Positions 1 to 10,246 are shown, counted from the first letter of the stretch. The stretch is DNA of 64,000 nucleotides from Granulicella rosea (GCF_900188085.1 NZ_FZOU01000003.1:124001-188000); one strand, 5' to 3'. Translations and numbers: made by a program. The notes: a model not told the origin generated them from the letters alone.

Positions 1-639
1 CACGTACAGGCAGAGTTTCTCGAACTCGCTCGAGATCAGCATCATGTCCGCGCCAAGGGCGTCGACCAGCTCGCGGGCGGCGTCGGAGTCGAAGCGGATG
101 TTGCGTGCGAGCGCGGCCTCGGCGAGCCAGCGTACGGCGTCGCCCTCTTCCACGCGGGCGAGCTCGACCATGCCGCACCACTCGCCCAGCGTCTCGCGGA
201 TGCGCTCGTAGCGCTCCTTGTCCTGCATATCCATGCGGCGCAGGTCGGTGGGGATGTGCAGGTGCTCGGCGACGAAGAGCAAGAGCGCCTGCGGGTTCGG
301 GCGGCGGAAGTACGCGTCGATGGCGGCAAACTCTTCCTTCTTCGCGCCGCGGGTGTAGAGCGTCTTCAGGTTGCGGACGAAGATGACCTGGAACGGCGCC
401 ATCAGCGACGGCGTCTGCGCGCGGTCGAGGATATCGAAGATGGTCGTCTCGGCGAGGTCGAGATCGTGCAGGCAGAAGTCGCGCTGGTCCGGCGGCGCGA
501 GCGTTTCGAGCACGCCCGCGCGACAGCGCTGGTAGAGGAACGCCTCATCCCCGGCGAGCACGTAGCCGGGCCGGATCTGCGGCGTCTGAATCTCGGCAAG
601 GAACCGGTCGGAGCTGGCAAACGACTTGATGGCGGCCAT
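1..639 (-). CDS. holA: DNA polymerase III delta subunit (C-terminal part missing)
   Basis: This is the N-terminal 213 codons of the clamp-loader delta subunit, which opens the beta sliding clamp during replication. The frame stays open to the left edge of the window, so the C-terminal third is not seen. The N-terminus reads MAAIKSFASSDRF, followed by YVLAGDEAFLYQRC, the typical delta-subunit opening with a degenerate P-loop-like strand, and later RNLKTLYTRG and LGADMMLISSEFEKL, which match the AAA+ fold of the family. The ATG overlaps the lptE stop in a TAATG arrangement, so the two are translationally coupled. The lptE-holA order is common in bacteria. Family assignment is confident from sequence character and synteny. 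Confidence 0.9.
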   Translation of the reverse strand, partial: MAAIKSFASSDRFLAEIQTPQIRPGYVLAGDEAFLYQRCRAGVLETLAPPDQRDFCLHDLDLAETTIFDILDRAQTPSLMAPFQVIFVRNLKTLYTRGAKKEEFAAIDAYFRRPNPQALLLFVAEHLHIPTDLRRMDMQDKERYERIRETLGEWCGMVELARVEEGDAVRWLAEAALARNIRFDSDAARELVDALGADMMLISSEFEKLCLYV

Positions 640-1163
640 TAGAAGGACTCCAGAATATCGGAGACGAGCGCCTGGGCGAAGTCGCGCGAGAGGCGCTGTA
701 CCGCCGGCGCATCCTCCTGGATGAAGCCGCTGAGATCCTGCGTGGACTGGTACTGCTCGCGATAGGCCAGCGCATCGTTCTCGTAGAGTACACGGCCGTC
801 GTGCGCCTTGAGCACCACCTTCGCCCTGATCGTGATGAGGTAGCTGGAGGTCTGGCCGGAGGATGAATCGTAGGTCAGGGGCGAGGCCGACTGCGAGAGG
901 ATCGTCCCGGTCAGCGTCGCGTCGGCGTCGGGCATGTCTTTGTCGGACTGCAGCACGCGGTACTTCGTGCGCGTGTCCAGCTCGCGCACGACGGCTTTGG
1001 TGAAGGACATCTCGGTGTGGAAGGCCTGCGCCCTGGTCTGGAAGACGGGCACGGCGAGGGTCCGCACATTGGCGGGCAGATGCGTCGCCGAGCCGGCGGT
1101 GTGATAGTCGCAGCCGGTTAGCGCGGGGATGAGGAGGCAGAGAGTGAGAAGATTTCCACGCAT
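639..1163 (-). CDS. lptE: LPS-assembly lipoprotein LptE
   Basis: Encodes a 174-residue lipoprotein expected to plug the LptD barrel and help insert lipopolysaccharide into the outer membrane. The start was set at MRGNLLTLCLLIPALTGC because this gives a short lipoprotein signal peptide with a lipobox (LTGC, Cys18). The frame is open for another 69 codons upstream but that part has no signal character. The mature part, CDYHTAGSATHLPANVRTLA followed by an aromatic/threonine-rich body, fits the LptE/RlpB family. It directly precedes holA and shares a TAATG overlap with it. Assignment rests on lipobox, size and holA neighbourhood. Confidence 0.85.
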   Translation of the reverse strand: MRGNLLTLCLLIPALTGCDYHTAGSATHLPANVRTLAVPVFQTRAQAFHTEMSFTKAVVRELDTRTKYRVLQSDKDMPDADATLTGTILSQSASPLTYDSSSGQTSSYLITIRAKVVLKAHDGRVLYENDALAYREQYQSTQDLSGFIQEDAPAVQRLSRDFAQALVSDILESF

Positions 1164-1245
1164 GCTTGCTGGTCTATTGTCGCACCAGCAGGCTGTGGGG
1201 ATGCTGTGGGAAGGGGTAGTGGGGATGGTACGGGGCGATGGGCGG

Positions 1246-2315
1246 TTATGTTCTGGAAGACGACGATGAGAAACGCCTGCGTAGGCTGTCTTTGAAGGCA
1301 AGGCTGGGAGATTCGATGAAATGCCATGAAACGATCGCGGCGACGAGCGAGATCGGATAACTGATGGCAAACAGAGCGAGCGGCCGGTTGAAATGCGTCA
1401 GGAAGATTTGTTGGATCGGAAACGCGAAAATGTAGAGCCCGTAGGAGTAATCGCCGATCCGATGAAATTTCGCGTAGTGGACCTTCGGATGGAAGCCGAA
1501 GGTCAAGAGAGAGTAACCAAAGGTGATCATGAAAAAGACTAAGCGCAGGCCGCGAACGTGGTAGTGCAAGGCTGTCAGCGATAAGGTCGACCCGAGTAGC
1601 GCAAGTGGAATCGACAGGCGGATGTGCCTCCTGAATAGATAGCCGGTCGACCCCAGCGCGAACGCCTCTATCCATACTGTAGGAAAGGGCCATTGCAGAG
1701 GCATCATCTGCAGCGTAAGCAGGATGGCGAAAAGGACTGCCGCGCCGGTCGCCAGGCTGATCGATCGAGAGAGAACCTCCATTTATGCAGGAGACAGATC
1801 GTCATGACGGTCGTATACATCGTCCATTCGGTCGGCAGGGTCCAGAGCGGCGCGTTGACCTCCTGAAGACGTCGTCCGTCCTGAAAGACGCCAGGCAGCG
1901 CGAGGTGCACCTTGTGCAGGGTGGCTTGCCAAAAAAACTGCCGCGTAAGTGGGTTCAACACGTAATCCGGGATCGAAAGCTTCGTCGCGAAAGGTCCGAG
2001 GACGACGGCGCATAGAACTACGGAAAGCAGGAGTGCGGGGAAGATACGCAGAGCACGAGCCGCCACGTAGTGTTGTGGGCTGCTCCACCGTAAGCCGCTC
2101 TTCAGGATCAGATAGCCACTGATGAAGAAGAAGCCAATGACGCTTACGCCGCCCAGATCCAGATTGCCAGTCAGTCTGTACAGCGGTTCGGTCTCCACTC
2201 CCCCGAGCAGGATCCAGCAGTGAGAAAGGATCACCAGGGAGGCAAGAATCAGTCGAATCAGATTCAGATTGTTGTTCTTCCCGTGTTCATGCTCGTCGAG
2301 GCGAACGCTGGTCAT
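1246..2315 (-). pseudogene. Acyltransferase-3 family membrane protein, split by a frameshift
   Basis: Two adjoining frames together make one integral-membrane O-acyltransferase (acyltransferase_3/OafA-like, acylating surface sugars). The first frame starts at ATG 2315 (MTSVRLDEHEHG) and holds the early helices and the motif NAPLWTLPTEWTMY. It then runs into a non-membrane tail ending at 1704. The second frame starts at ATG 1782 (MEVLSRSISLATG) and carries the remaining helices and the family-like GDYSYGLYIFAFPIQQ motif, ending at 1246. Adding one A in the AAATGG tract near 1782-1784 would join them as ...LLHKMEVLSRS..., restoring roughly 356 residues. It could be a real one-base deletion or a sequence error. 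An alternative upstream ATG lies at 2348. Confidence 0.8.
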
Positions 2316-2360
2316 GGATTTCGAAACTCTGAAGAGGGAGACTGGCATCTCTAGAAAATA

Positions 2361-2392
2361 GCAAAGGCACAGCTCGGAAGCTGTGCCTTTGC
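2361..2392 (-). terminator. Rho-independent terminator downstream of ftsH
   Basis: A perfect 14-bp stem (GCAAAGGCACAGCT paired with AGCTGTGCCTTTGC) closes a 4-nt loop. It lies 20 nt past the ftsH stop. Read on the minus strand, the stem is followed by CTATTTTC, a short U-rich tract. It also separates ftsH from the acyltransferase gene. Confidence 0.85.
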
Positions 2393-2412
2393 CATTTGAC
2401 ATGCAATAAAAA

Positions 2413-4350
<1,938 letters not shown>

Positions 4351-4606
4351 GGTTGGTACGAAAGCCCTTATATTACTTCACTTGCCGAACTTCGGAGGAG
4401 ATGCCTGCAACCTCCGGCGTCCTCTGCGGCGTCCTGCTACAGCGTTAGACGCCTTCATTTCGATCTGGCGTACCGGCACTCACCAGTCTATTTGATATAC
4501 GCCTGCTCAATCACATAAGATTCTACGCCTTGTGTGTGAGATGCACACTTAAGAAGCCTCTAACCCGGCTGGAAGCCTACCGTTTGGGCTGAACTCAACC
4601 GCCGGT

Positions 4607-5644
4607 TCAGCCCCTGGCCATGCGAATTTCGCGCGCGGAGCGCTCCGCGACCACGCCGTTGGCCAGCTTCAGGATCGCTCCGGGCTTGCTCGGGACGGTC
4701 GGATCTGCCTGGAATCCGCCCAGCGCGAGAATGCGGCCGGTCTCCTCGAACGAGATGCGCGCCCCGATCTGCCGGGCGGCCGCGCGGATTACCCGCCGGC
4801 GCAGGGCCGGGTCCATTGCGCGCAGACGCTCCAGCTCAATGGCCACAGCGGCTTCGCCCGGCGCGGTGGAGTTCGACCGACCGCCGCCACGCACCGGCTT
4901 GCCCGGCAGGACGACCTGCGGGAGCAGACGGGCGAGTTCGACCTGCCAGCGGGCCTCCTCGTCGCGGGCGATCTCGGCCATGTTGGCAAGGGTCTGGTCG
5001 AGGCCAGGATTTTCCTCGCGGAGAAGCGGCAGGACGGTATGCCGGATGCGGTTGCGGGTGAAGGCCTCGTCGGCGTTGGAGGAGTCCTCGCGCCAGGGCT
5101 GCTCCTTCGATTTCAGGTACGTCCGCAGGTCGTCCCGCCGCAGACCGAGCAGCGGACGAAGAATTTTGCCCCTCGGGAGCGCAAGTGCCGGGTGAATCGC
5201 GCTGAGGCCCTCGGTCCAGGCGCCGCGCAGCAGCTTCATCAGAACGGTCTCGGCCTGATCGTCGAGGGTGTGCGCGGTTAGGATCGTGTCCTCTTTGCCC
5301 TCGTTCAATAAGGTGTGGAAGGCGGCGTAACGCAGGTTGCGGGCGGCCTCTTCGATTCCGAGGCGGTTGGCCGAGGCGTGGGCCAGCGTGTCGACTCCGT
5401 GCAGGTGGAGGGGGATTTCGAGCCGCTGACAGAGTTCGACGACGAACTGCTGATCGCCGTCCGACTCCTCGGCACGCAGACCGTGGTGGATGTGGACGGC
5501 GGACAACCCGACGCCCAGCGCGTTGCGGGCGGCGGTGTTCGCCTCGTGCAACAGCAGCAGCAGGGCGACGGAATCGGCGCCGCCGGAGATGGCGACGCAG
5601 AGACGGTCGCCCGGGGTGAAGTGGTGGCGGGGTAGGGTAAGCAT
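4607..5644 (-). CDS. tilS: tRNA(Ile)-lysidine synthetase
   Basis: Encodes a 345-residue cytoplasmic N-type ATP-pyrophosphatase that converts C34 of the tRNA-Ile CAU anticodon to lysidine, allowing AUA decoding. The PP-loop SGGADS is at residues 20-25. It is followed by HIHHGLRAEESDGDQ, a family signature, and by LTAHTLDDQAETVLMKLLRG. The C-terminal part is divergent, as is usual. It is transcribed divergently from ispD, with only about 60 nt between the two starts, so their promoters must overlap. Long antisense frames across it are shadows. Confidence 0.95.
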   Translation of the reverse strand: MLTLPRHHFTPGDRLCVAISGGADSVALLLLLHEANTAARNALGVGLSAVHIHHGLRAEESDGDQQFVVELCQRLEIPLHLHGVDTLAHASANRLGIEEAARNLRYAAFHTLLNEGKEDTILTAHTLDDQAETVLMKLLRGAWTEGLSAIHPALALPRGKILRPLLGLRRDDLRTYLKSKEQPWREDSSNADEAFTRNRIRHTVLPLLREENPGLDQTLANMAEIARDEEARWQVELARLLPQVVLPGKPVRGGGRSNSTAPGEAAVAIELERLRAMDPALRRRVIRAAARQIGARISFEETGRILALGGFQADPTVPSKPGAILKLANGVVAERSAREIRMARG

Positions 5645-5705
5645 TCAACCTCAAGAATAGATGGACCACGGCTTTCGCCGCCGGTCTTGTTATAGTGGAT
5701 GGGCT

Positions 5706-6422
5706 ATGCGTGTCTTTGTGATTCTTCCAGCAGCGGGTATCGGAACGCGGATGTCTTCGGGCGGCAGCACGCCCGTGGCCGCGAAGCAGTTTCTGGCAAT
5801 CGCCGGCGTGCCGGTGCTGGTGCATACGCTGCGTGCGTTTGCGGCGGTGGCCTCGGTCGCGTCGGTGCTGGTCGCGGTGCGCGCGACCGAGATCGACCGG
5901 GTGCAGGCGCTGGTGGCCGAATACGGGCTCGACGGCAAGGTCGAGGTCGTCGAAGGCGGCGCGCAGCGGCAGGACTCGGTCGCGAACGGCATTGCGCTGC
6001 TCGAAGCCGAGGCGGACGACATCGTGCTGGTGCATGACGCTGTGCGGCCGCTGATCGACCCCGCGACGATCGAGCGGACGATCGACGCGGTCGAAAAGCA
6101 TGGCGCCGCCATCGTCGGGCTGCCTGCGGTCGATACGATCAAGCAGGTGGAGCGGACGGCGGACGGCGCGATCGTCACCTCGACCATTCCACGCGAGCGC
6201 GTGGTCCATGCGCAGACGCCGCAGGGCGCGAAGTACGGCTTGCTGAAGAAGGCCTTCGACGAAGCCAAAGCCGACGGCTTTGAAGGTACGGACGAGGCGA
6301 GCGTGCTCGAACGCGCTGGGATTGAGGTCCACGTCGTCGCCGGTTCAGCGAAAAACTTCAAGATCACACAGCCGGGAGACCTCGAACTCGCGGAGTTTTA
6401 CCTGGGGCAGGCGAAGGCTTAA
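5706..6422 (+). CDS. ispD: 2-C-methyl-D-erythritol 4-phosphate cytidylyltransferase
   Basis: Encodes a 238-residue enzyme that joins CTP and MEP to give CDP-ME in the MEP isoprenoid pathway. The nucleotide-binding start is FVILPAAGIGTRM. LVHDAVRPLI and the TIPRERVVHAQTPQG segment are typical IspD motifs. ATG 5706 was chosen because the conserved core begins directly after it; the frame is open 15 codons further but those are not family-like. The stop codon lies inside the left arm of the repeat that flanks the following GxxExxY gene. ispF, the usual partner, follows after that insertion. Confidence 0.96.
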   Translation: MRVFVILPAAGIGTRMSSGGSTPVAAKQFLAIAGVPVLVHTLRAFAAVASVASVLVAVRATEIDRVQALVAEYGLDGKVEVVEGGAQRQDSVANGIALLEAEADDIVLVHDAVRPLIDPATIERTIDAVEKHGAAIVGLPAVDTIKQVERTADGAIVTSTIPRERVVHAQTPQGAKYGLLKKAFDEAKADGFEGTDEASVLERAGIEVHVVAGSAKNFKITQPGDLELAEFYLGQAKA

Positions 6423-6924
6423 CGCCGATTTTCACCGATTGAACCGATCAAAACCAGATCATGATGAAAGACTTTAAGGCATGAGCGTTGAGAATCGGCC
6501 AGTTCGCGGTAAGCATGACGAGCTTACTCAGAGCATCATTGGGGTCTTCTTTGATGTGTATAACGAACTGGGCTATGGCTTTTTCGAATCGGTGTATCGG
6601 GAGGCCATGCGGCTGGCATTGGTCCAATCTGGATTTACAGTGGCTGTAGAGGTTCCGGTGCCTGTTCATTTCCGCGGCGCGGTGGTAGGAATCTTTCGGG
6701 CCGATCTGATCGTGAACGATAGAGTTTTGATTGAGTTGAAGGCTTGCGATGCCTTGGTACGCGAGCACGAAAGCCAGACATTGCATTATCTGAGAGCGAC
6801 AACAATCGAAGTAGCTCTGCTCATGAACTTTGGAACCGCACCCAGGTTCAAGAGATTTGTAATGGATAACGAAGCCAAGAAGCGGATAGAAAAATCGGTG
6901 AACTCGGTGCAGATCGGTGTCAAG
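6418..6924. mobile_element. GxxExxY cassette bounded by imperfect 33-bp inverted repeats
   Basis: The left arm (6418-6450) and the reverse complement of the right arm (6892-6924) agree at 24 of 33 positions. Both start CTT-A/G-AC and carry three CCGA(T/G) units at about 10-nt spacing. Between them is a gene for a GxxExxY protein. The left arm contains the ispD stop codon, and the right arm lies inside the 3' end of the GxxExxY gene. A closely related but gene-less inverted repeat lies after argG. I infer a small mobile or formerly mobile unit; no transposase is seen. The alternative is a pair of unrelated repeat copies that happen to flank the gene. Confidence 0.6.
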
Positions 6925-6945
6925 CCTTCTGCCGAAGTGAGGTAA
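6481..6945 (+). CDS. GxxExxY family protein
   Basis: Encodes a 154-residue protein of the GxxExxY family, whose function is not established. The signature is GFFESVY at residues 33-39. Further on, FRADLIVNDRVLIELKA has the D...ExK pattern of the PD-(D/E)XK nuclease-like fold, so a nucleic-acid activity is possible but unproven. It sits between ispD and ispF, which are usually adjacent, and its base composition is more AT-rich than theirs. The last residues, KSVNSVQIGVK, are encoded by the right-hand repeat arm. ispF begins 3 nt after its stop, so it may be co-translated with the MEP genes. Start ATG 6481 has only a weak AAGG-like ribosome site. Confidence 0.85.
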   Translation: MSVENRPVRGKHDELTQSIIGVFFDVYNELGYGFFESVYREAMRLALVQSGFTVAVEVPVPVHFRGAVVGIFRADLIVNDRVLIELKACDALVREHESQTLHYLRATTIEVALLMNFGTAPRFKRFVMDNEAKKRIEKSVNSVQIGVKPSAEVR

Positions 6946-6947
6946 AG

Positions 6948-7562
6948 ATGGGGATGAGAATTGGGCAGGGGTTTGACTCGCATGCGTTCAAGCCTGGCGT
7001 TCCGCTGGTCATCGGCGGGCTGAAGATCGAGCATACGGAGGGTCTTGCGGGCCACTCGGACGGCGACGTGCTGCTGCATGCGATCACCGACGCTCTACTG
7101 GGCGCGGTCTCGGCCGGCGATATCGGAACGTTCTTCCCGCCGAGCGACCCGCGCTGGAAGGGCGCCGATTCGAGCGTCTTTCTGGAGACGGCGCTCGAAG
7201 AGGTTGCAACCGCCGGCTACCGCATCGTCAACATCGACACCGTGCTCGTGCTGATGCGGCCGAAGATTGTCCCCATCGCAGGCGAGATGCGTCAGCGCGT
7301 GGCCGATCTGCTGGGGGTGAAGCCGGGCGACGTCGGCATCAAGGCCAAGACGCCTGAGGGGCTGAATCAGGATGGCGTCGCCGTGGCCTATGCGACGGTG
7401 CTGCTCGAAAGCCTCGCCGAGCCGGGCGAGCCGCGTGCGATGACCGCCACTGCCGATATCGGCGAGGTCAATGAGGTCGTCGAAAGCCTGGTCGTCGGGG
7501 TGCGGGACACTTCGGCGCTTGGGCGGAAGATGCCTGCGTTCGATACGGACGACCTGACGTAA
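6948..7562 (+). CDS. ispF: 2-C-methyl-D-erythritol 2,4-cyclodiphosphate synthase
   Basis: Encodes a 204-residue MEP-pathway enzyme that cyclises CDP-ME 2-phosphate with release of CMP. Family features are RIGQGFDSHAF (metal-binding Asp and His), HSDGDVLLHAITDALLGA, DIGTFFPPSDPRWKGADS and IKAKTPEGL. IspF proteins are usually about 160 residues; this one carries roughly 45 extra C-terminal residues (from about 160) that are not part of the catalytic core and are not recognised. The start has a GAGGTAAAG ribosome site overlapping the end of the GxxExxY gene. ispD lies one gene upstream. Confidence 0.95.
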   Translation: MGMRIGQGFDSHAFKPGVPLVIGGLKIEHTEGLAGHSDGDVLLHAITDALLGAVSAGDIGTFFPPSDPRWKGADSSVFLETALEEVATAGYRIVNIDTVLVLMRPKIVPIAGEMRQRVADLLGVKPGDVGIKAKTPEGLNQDGVAVAYATVLLESLAEPGEPRAMTATADIGEVNEVVESLVVGVRDTSALGRKMPAFDTDDLT

Positions 7563-7587
7563 GAGCAGGGAGCAGGGCTTAGACAAC

Positions 7588-7626
7588 CGGCCAGCCGCGA
7601 GAGATCGTGGCTGGCCGATTTATTTG
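7588..7626. terminator. Terminator between convergent ispF and M24 peptidase genes
   Basis: A 9-bp stem (CGGCCAGCC with GGCTGGCCG) with a 12-nt loop is followed on the plus strand by ATTTATTTG. It lies 25 nt after ispF and just before the end of the convergent peptidase gene, so it could serve both. Confidence 0.65.
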
Positions 7627-7636
7627 TGGCATGCGT

Positions 7637-8899
7637 TCACCCGAACGGATGCTCCAGCCCAGGACTCTGCGGCGTAAAGAGCTTGCCGCCGTCGGGCGTC
7701 ATGTGCCAGTCGTCCTCCAGCCGGATGCCGAACTCGCCGGGGATATAGATGCCCGGCTCGTCCGAGAAGCACATACCCACTTCGAGCGGCTGCATATTGC
7801 CGCCGACCAGATACGGCCACTCGTGCATGTCCATGCCGATGCCGTGGCCCAGCCGGTGCGAGAAGAATTTGTAGCCCGGCCCGAAGCCCGCGTCCGTGAC
7901 GACCTTGCGCGCGGCGATGTCGATGGTCTGGCACGGCGCGCCGGGTCGTGCGGCTGCCAGAGCCGCGGCCTGTGCGCGGTGGACCGTCTCGAAGACCCTC
8001 TGCTGCTTGTCGGTCGGCTTGCCGTAGACGAAGCTGCGCGAGATGTCCGACTGGTAGCCCTCGACGACGCAGCCATCGTCGATGAGGACGATCTCGCCCT
8101 CGCGGATCACCTGCGGCTTGAGCGAGCCGTGCGGCAGCGCGGACCACTCGCCCACCTGGCAGGATGCCTCGCCCTCGACGCCGCAACGTGCGTAGCCCCG
8201 GTCGATCAGATCGGTGAAGCCGCGATTGGTGATGCCCGGTCCTGCCGATTGCCAGGCCGCGCGGTAGACCGAAAGCGTGATGTCGTTCGCAAGCTGCATC
8301 AGGGCCAGCTCGGCGGGCGACTTGATCGCGCGGCAGCCGGCCGTGATCGGGATGCCGGAGACGATCCGGCGCGTGGGGTCGGCCTCGGCGATGCGCTGGG
8401 CGAAGACGAACTGCACGCGCTCGTCGATGGCGAGCGAGCCCGCGGGCAGATGCTGCACCAGCAGCTTGTGGGGATCTTCGTCCTCGTTCCAGGTGTAGAT
8501 CTTCGTGCGGGCGCCGTCGGGGATCTGCGCCAGTTGCTCGGTCATGCGAGCCTCTTCAAACGCCGGGCAGACGATATACGGTGCGGCGCTGGAAGGCAGG
8601 ATCCAGGCGAAGAGCCGCTCCGACTGCCCCGCATGGATGCCGGTGAAGTAGCTGAGCGAGGCGCCGCCGGTGATGCAGAGCGCGCCGATCTTCTTTTCGG
8701 CCATCAGCGCGCGTGCTCTGTCTGCGCGCGCCTGCCGCTCGGCGGTGGAGATCGGCGCGGCCTCGCGGCTGCGGTCTTTCAACGCTGCGATGGGCGGCGG
8801 CAATGCGCTGGCCGTTGGCGCGGTCTCACCCACCACGGGCATGGCGAGGACGGCAGGCAGAGCAGCGGCGGAGCGGAGGAATCGGCGTCGTGTCGGCAT
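7637..8899 (-). CDS. Exported M24 family aminopeptidase (Xaa-Pro dipeptidase-like)
   Basis: Encodes a 420-residue metallopeptidase that probably removes N-terminal residues next to proline in exported peptides. The N-terminus MPTRRRFLRSAAALPAVLA carries a twin-arginine signal (RRRFLR plus hydrophobic stretch). A creatinase/prolidase N-terminal domain follows. The C-terminal pita-bread domain shows all metal ligands: IDDG, QSDISRSF, HRLGHGIGMD, DEPGIYIPGE and RLEDD. A GAGG ribosome site lies 6 nt before the ATG. It is transcribed divergently from fbp. Substrate cannot be told from sequence. Confidence 0.88.
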   Translation of the reverse strand: MPTRRRFLRSAAALPAVLAMPVVGETAPTASALPPPIAALKDRSREAAPISTAERQARADRARALMAEKKIGALCITGGASLSYFTGIHAGQSERLFAWILPSSAAPYIVCPAFEEARMTEQLAQIPDGARTKIYTWNEDEDPHKLLVQHLPAGSLAIDERVQFVFAQRIAEADPTRRIVSGIPITAGCRAIKSPAELALMQLANDITLSVYRAAWQSAGPGITNRGFTDLIDRGYARCGVEGEASCQVGEWSALPHGSLKPQVIREGEIVLIDDGCVVEGYQSDISRSFVYGKPTDKQQRVFETVHRAQAAALAAARPGAPCQTIDIAARKVVTDAGFGPGYKFFSHRLGHGIGMDMHEWPYLVGGNMQPLEVGMCFSDEPGIYIPGEFGIRLEDDWHMTPDGGKLFTPQSPGLEHPFG

Positions 8900-8993
8900 G
8901 GTAATCCTCAGTGTACGGGGCGGTTAGCGGTCTGCATTCTCGAAATTGTTTCCGGTTGCGGATAGGATGGTGTGGCGAGGAAAGTTTCCCAAC

Positions 8994-9980
8994 ATGATCA
9001 TCACCGTGCAGCAGCACCTTCAGCAGCAGCAACAGGAGTTTGGCTCGGAGGCCAGCGGGACCTTCAGCTATCTGCTCAGCGGCATCACGCTGGCGACCAA
9101 GATCATCGAAGCCAAGATCCGCACCGCCGGTCTGGGCGACGTGCTGGGGGCCTTTGGCGCCGAAAACGTGCAGGGCGAGCAGCAGCAGAAGCTCGACGTC
9201 TACGCCAATCAGGTGATGTTGCACTGCCTGGGCCTGCGCGACACCGTCGCCGCGCTCGTCTCTGAAGAAGACGAAGAGCCGGTCACCTTCGACCGCAGTC
9301 CCGAGACCGGCAAATACATCATCATCTTCGACCCGCTCGACGGCTCGTCGAACATCGACGTGAACGTGAATGTCGGAACGATCTTCAGCATTCACAAGCG
9401 GCTGCCGGCGGCCGAGGGCGATCTCGACGCCTCGATCCTGCAGCCGGGAACGAAGCAGGTCGCGGCAGGCTACGTCGTCTACGGCCCGTCGACGGTCTTC
9501 GTCTACACGGCCGGCAATGGCGTGCATTCGTTCACGCTCGACCCGACGATCGGCGCCTTCGTGACCACGCAGGAGAACATGAAGATGCCCGAGCAGGGCC
9601 AGTACTACAGCGTGAACGAGGCCAACGCCAGCCAGTTTCCGGCTGGCTACCAGGAGTATTTGCGCCAGCTCCGCGAGGGCGAGGCGGGCAAGGCCTACAG
9701 TTCGCGCTACATTGGCAGCCTGGTCGCGGACTTCCACCGCACCCTGCTGAAGGGCGGCGTCTTCCTCTATCCGCCGACCGCGAAACAGCCCGGCGGCAAG
9801 CTGCGCCTGCTGTACGAGGCCAACCCGCTCGCCTTCATCGCCGAGCAGGCCGGCGGTATGGCCACGAACGGCACGGGACGCATCCTTGAGATCGAGCCCA
9901 GGGGCATCCACCAGCGGACGCCGTTCATGGTCGGCAGCAGGTTCGAGATGGAGACGCTCGCGAAATGTCTGGAGGCGTAG
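8994..9980 (+). CDS. fbp: Class I fructose-1,6-bisphosphatase
   Basis: Encodes a 328-residue gluconeogenic enzyme that hydrolyses fructose 1,6-bisphosphate. The metal-site motif FDPLDGSSNIDVNVNVGTIF is intact, with EQAGGMATNG and SRYIGSLVADFHR further on. The start is placed at ATG 8994 (MIITVQQHLQQQ) because GAGGAAAG lies 9 nt upstream; the frame is open to 8946 but those residues are not family-like. A short gene overlaps its stop. The divergent neighbour is the M24 peptidase. Confidence 0.96.
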   Translation: MIITVQQHLQQQQQEFGSEASGTFSYLLSGITLATKIIEAKIRTAGLGDVLGAFGAENVQGEQQQKLDVYANQVMLHCLGLRDTVAALVSEEDEEPVTFDRSPETGKYIIIFDPLDGSSNIDVNVNVGTIFSIHKRLPAAEGDLDASILQPGTKQVAAGYVVYGPSTVFVYTAGNGVHSFTLDPTIGAFVTTQENMKMPEQGQYYSVNEANASQFPAGYQEYLRQLREGEAGKAYSSRYIGSLVADFHRTLLKGGVFLYPPTAKQPGGKLRLLYEANPLAFIAEQAGGMATNGTGRILEIEPRGIHQRTPFMVGSRFEMETLAKCLEA

Positions 9981-10246
9981 TGGCAGATTCGTTCGCAGCA
10001 GTGGTCGCCGATATCCGGCTGGAGTCGCGTACTGGCATCCACGGCCGTTGGCAGATGTCGCTCGACCGCACGGAGTTCGTCCCCGGCGATACGGGCGTCC
10101 TCGAGGCCGTCACACGCAGCGGCACGCGGCTCGAAATTCCTGTCGTAGCGGTGTCGGTCGACGAGGAGGGCGTCGTCTGGCATATGGTGGAAAAACCGCT
10201 GGCTGCCGGAACCGACGTGGTCGGCAGCCGGCATGTGGCCGCTTGA
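9980..10246 (+). CDS. Small uncharacterised protein translationally coupled to fbp
   Basis: Encodes about 88 residues that I do not recognise. The preferred start is GTG at 9980, which overlaps the fbp stop as TAGTG and has GGAGG 4 nt upstream; an in-frame ATG at 9965 lies inside fbp. The product is soluble, has no signal peptide or helix-rich membrane segment, and alternates short hydrophobic and charged stretches, suggesting a beta-rich fold. The coupling implies a role or expression level linked to fbp, but nothing in the sequence defines it. Codon usage resembles its neighbours, which supports real coding. Confidence 0.65.
   Translation: MADSFAAVVADIRLESRTGIHGRWQMSLDRTEFVPGDTGVLEAVTRSGTRLEIPVVAVSVDEEGVVWHMVEKPLAAGTDVVGSRHVAA

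Noticed and set aside
1704..1790. Programmed ribosomal frameshift in the acyltransferase
   Set aside because: No slippery heptamer or downstream structure is evident; a simple one-base loss explains the two frames better.
4836..6332. A 498-codon minus frame spanning tilS and ispD
   Set aside because: It covers two real genes in the wrong frame and its translation is Arg/His-rich without motifs.
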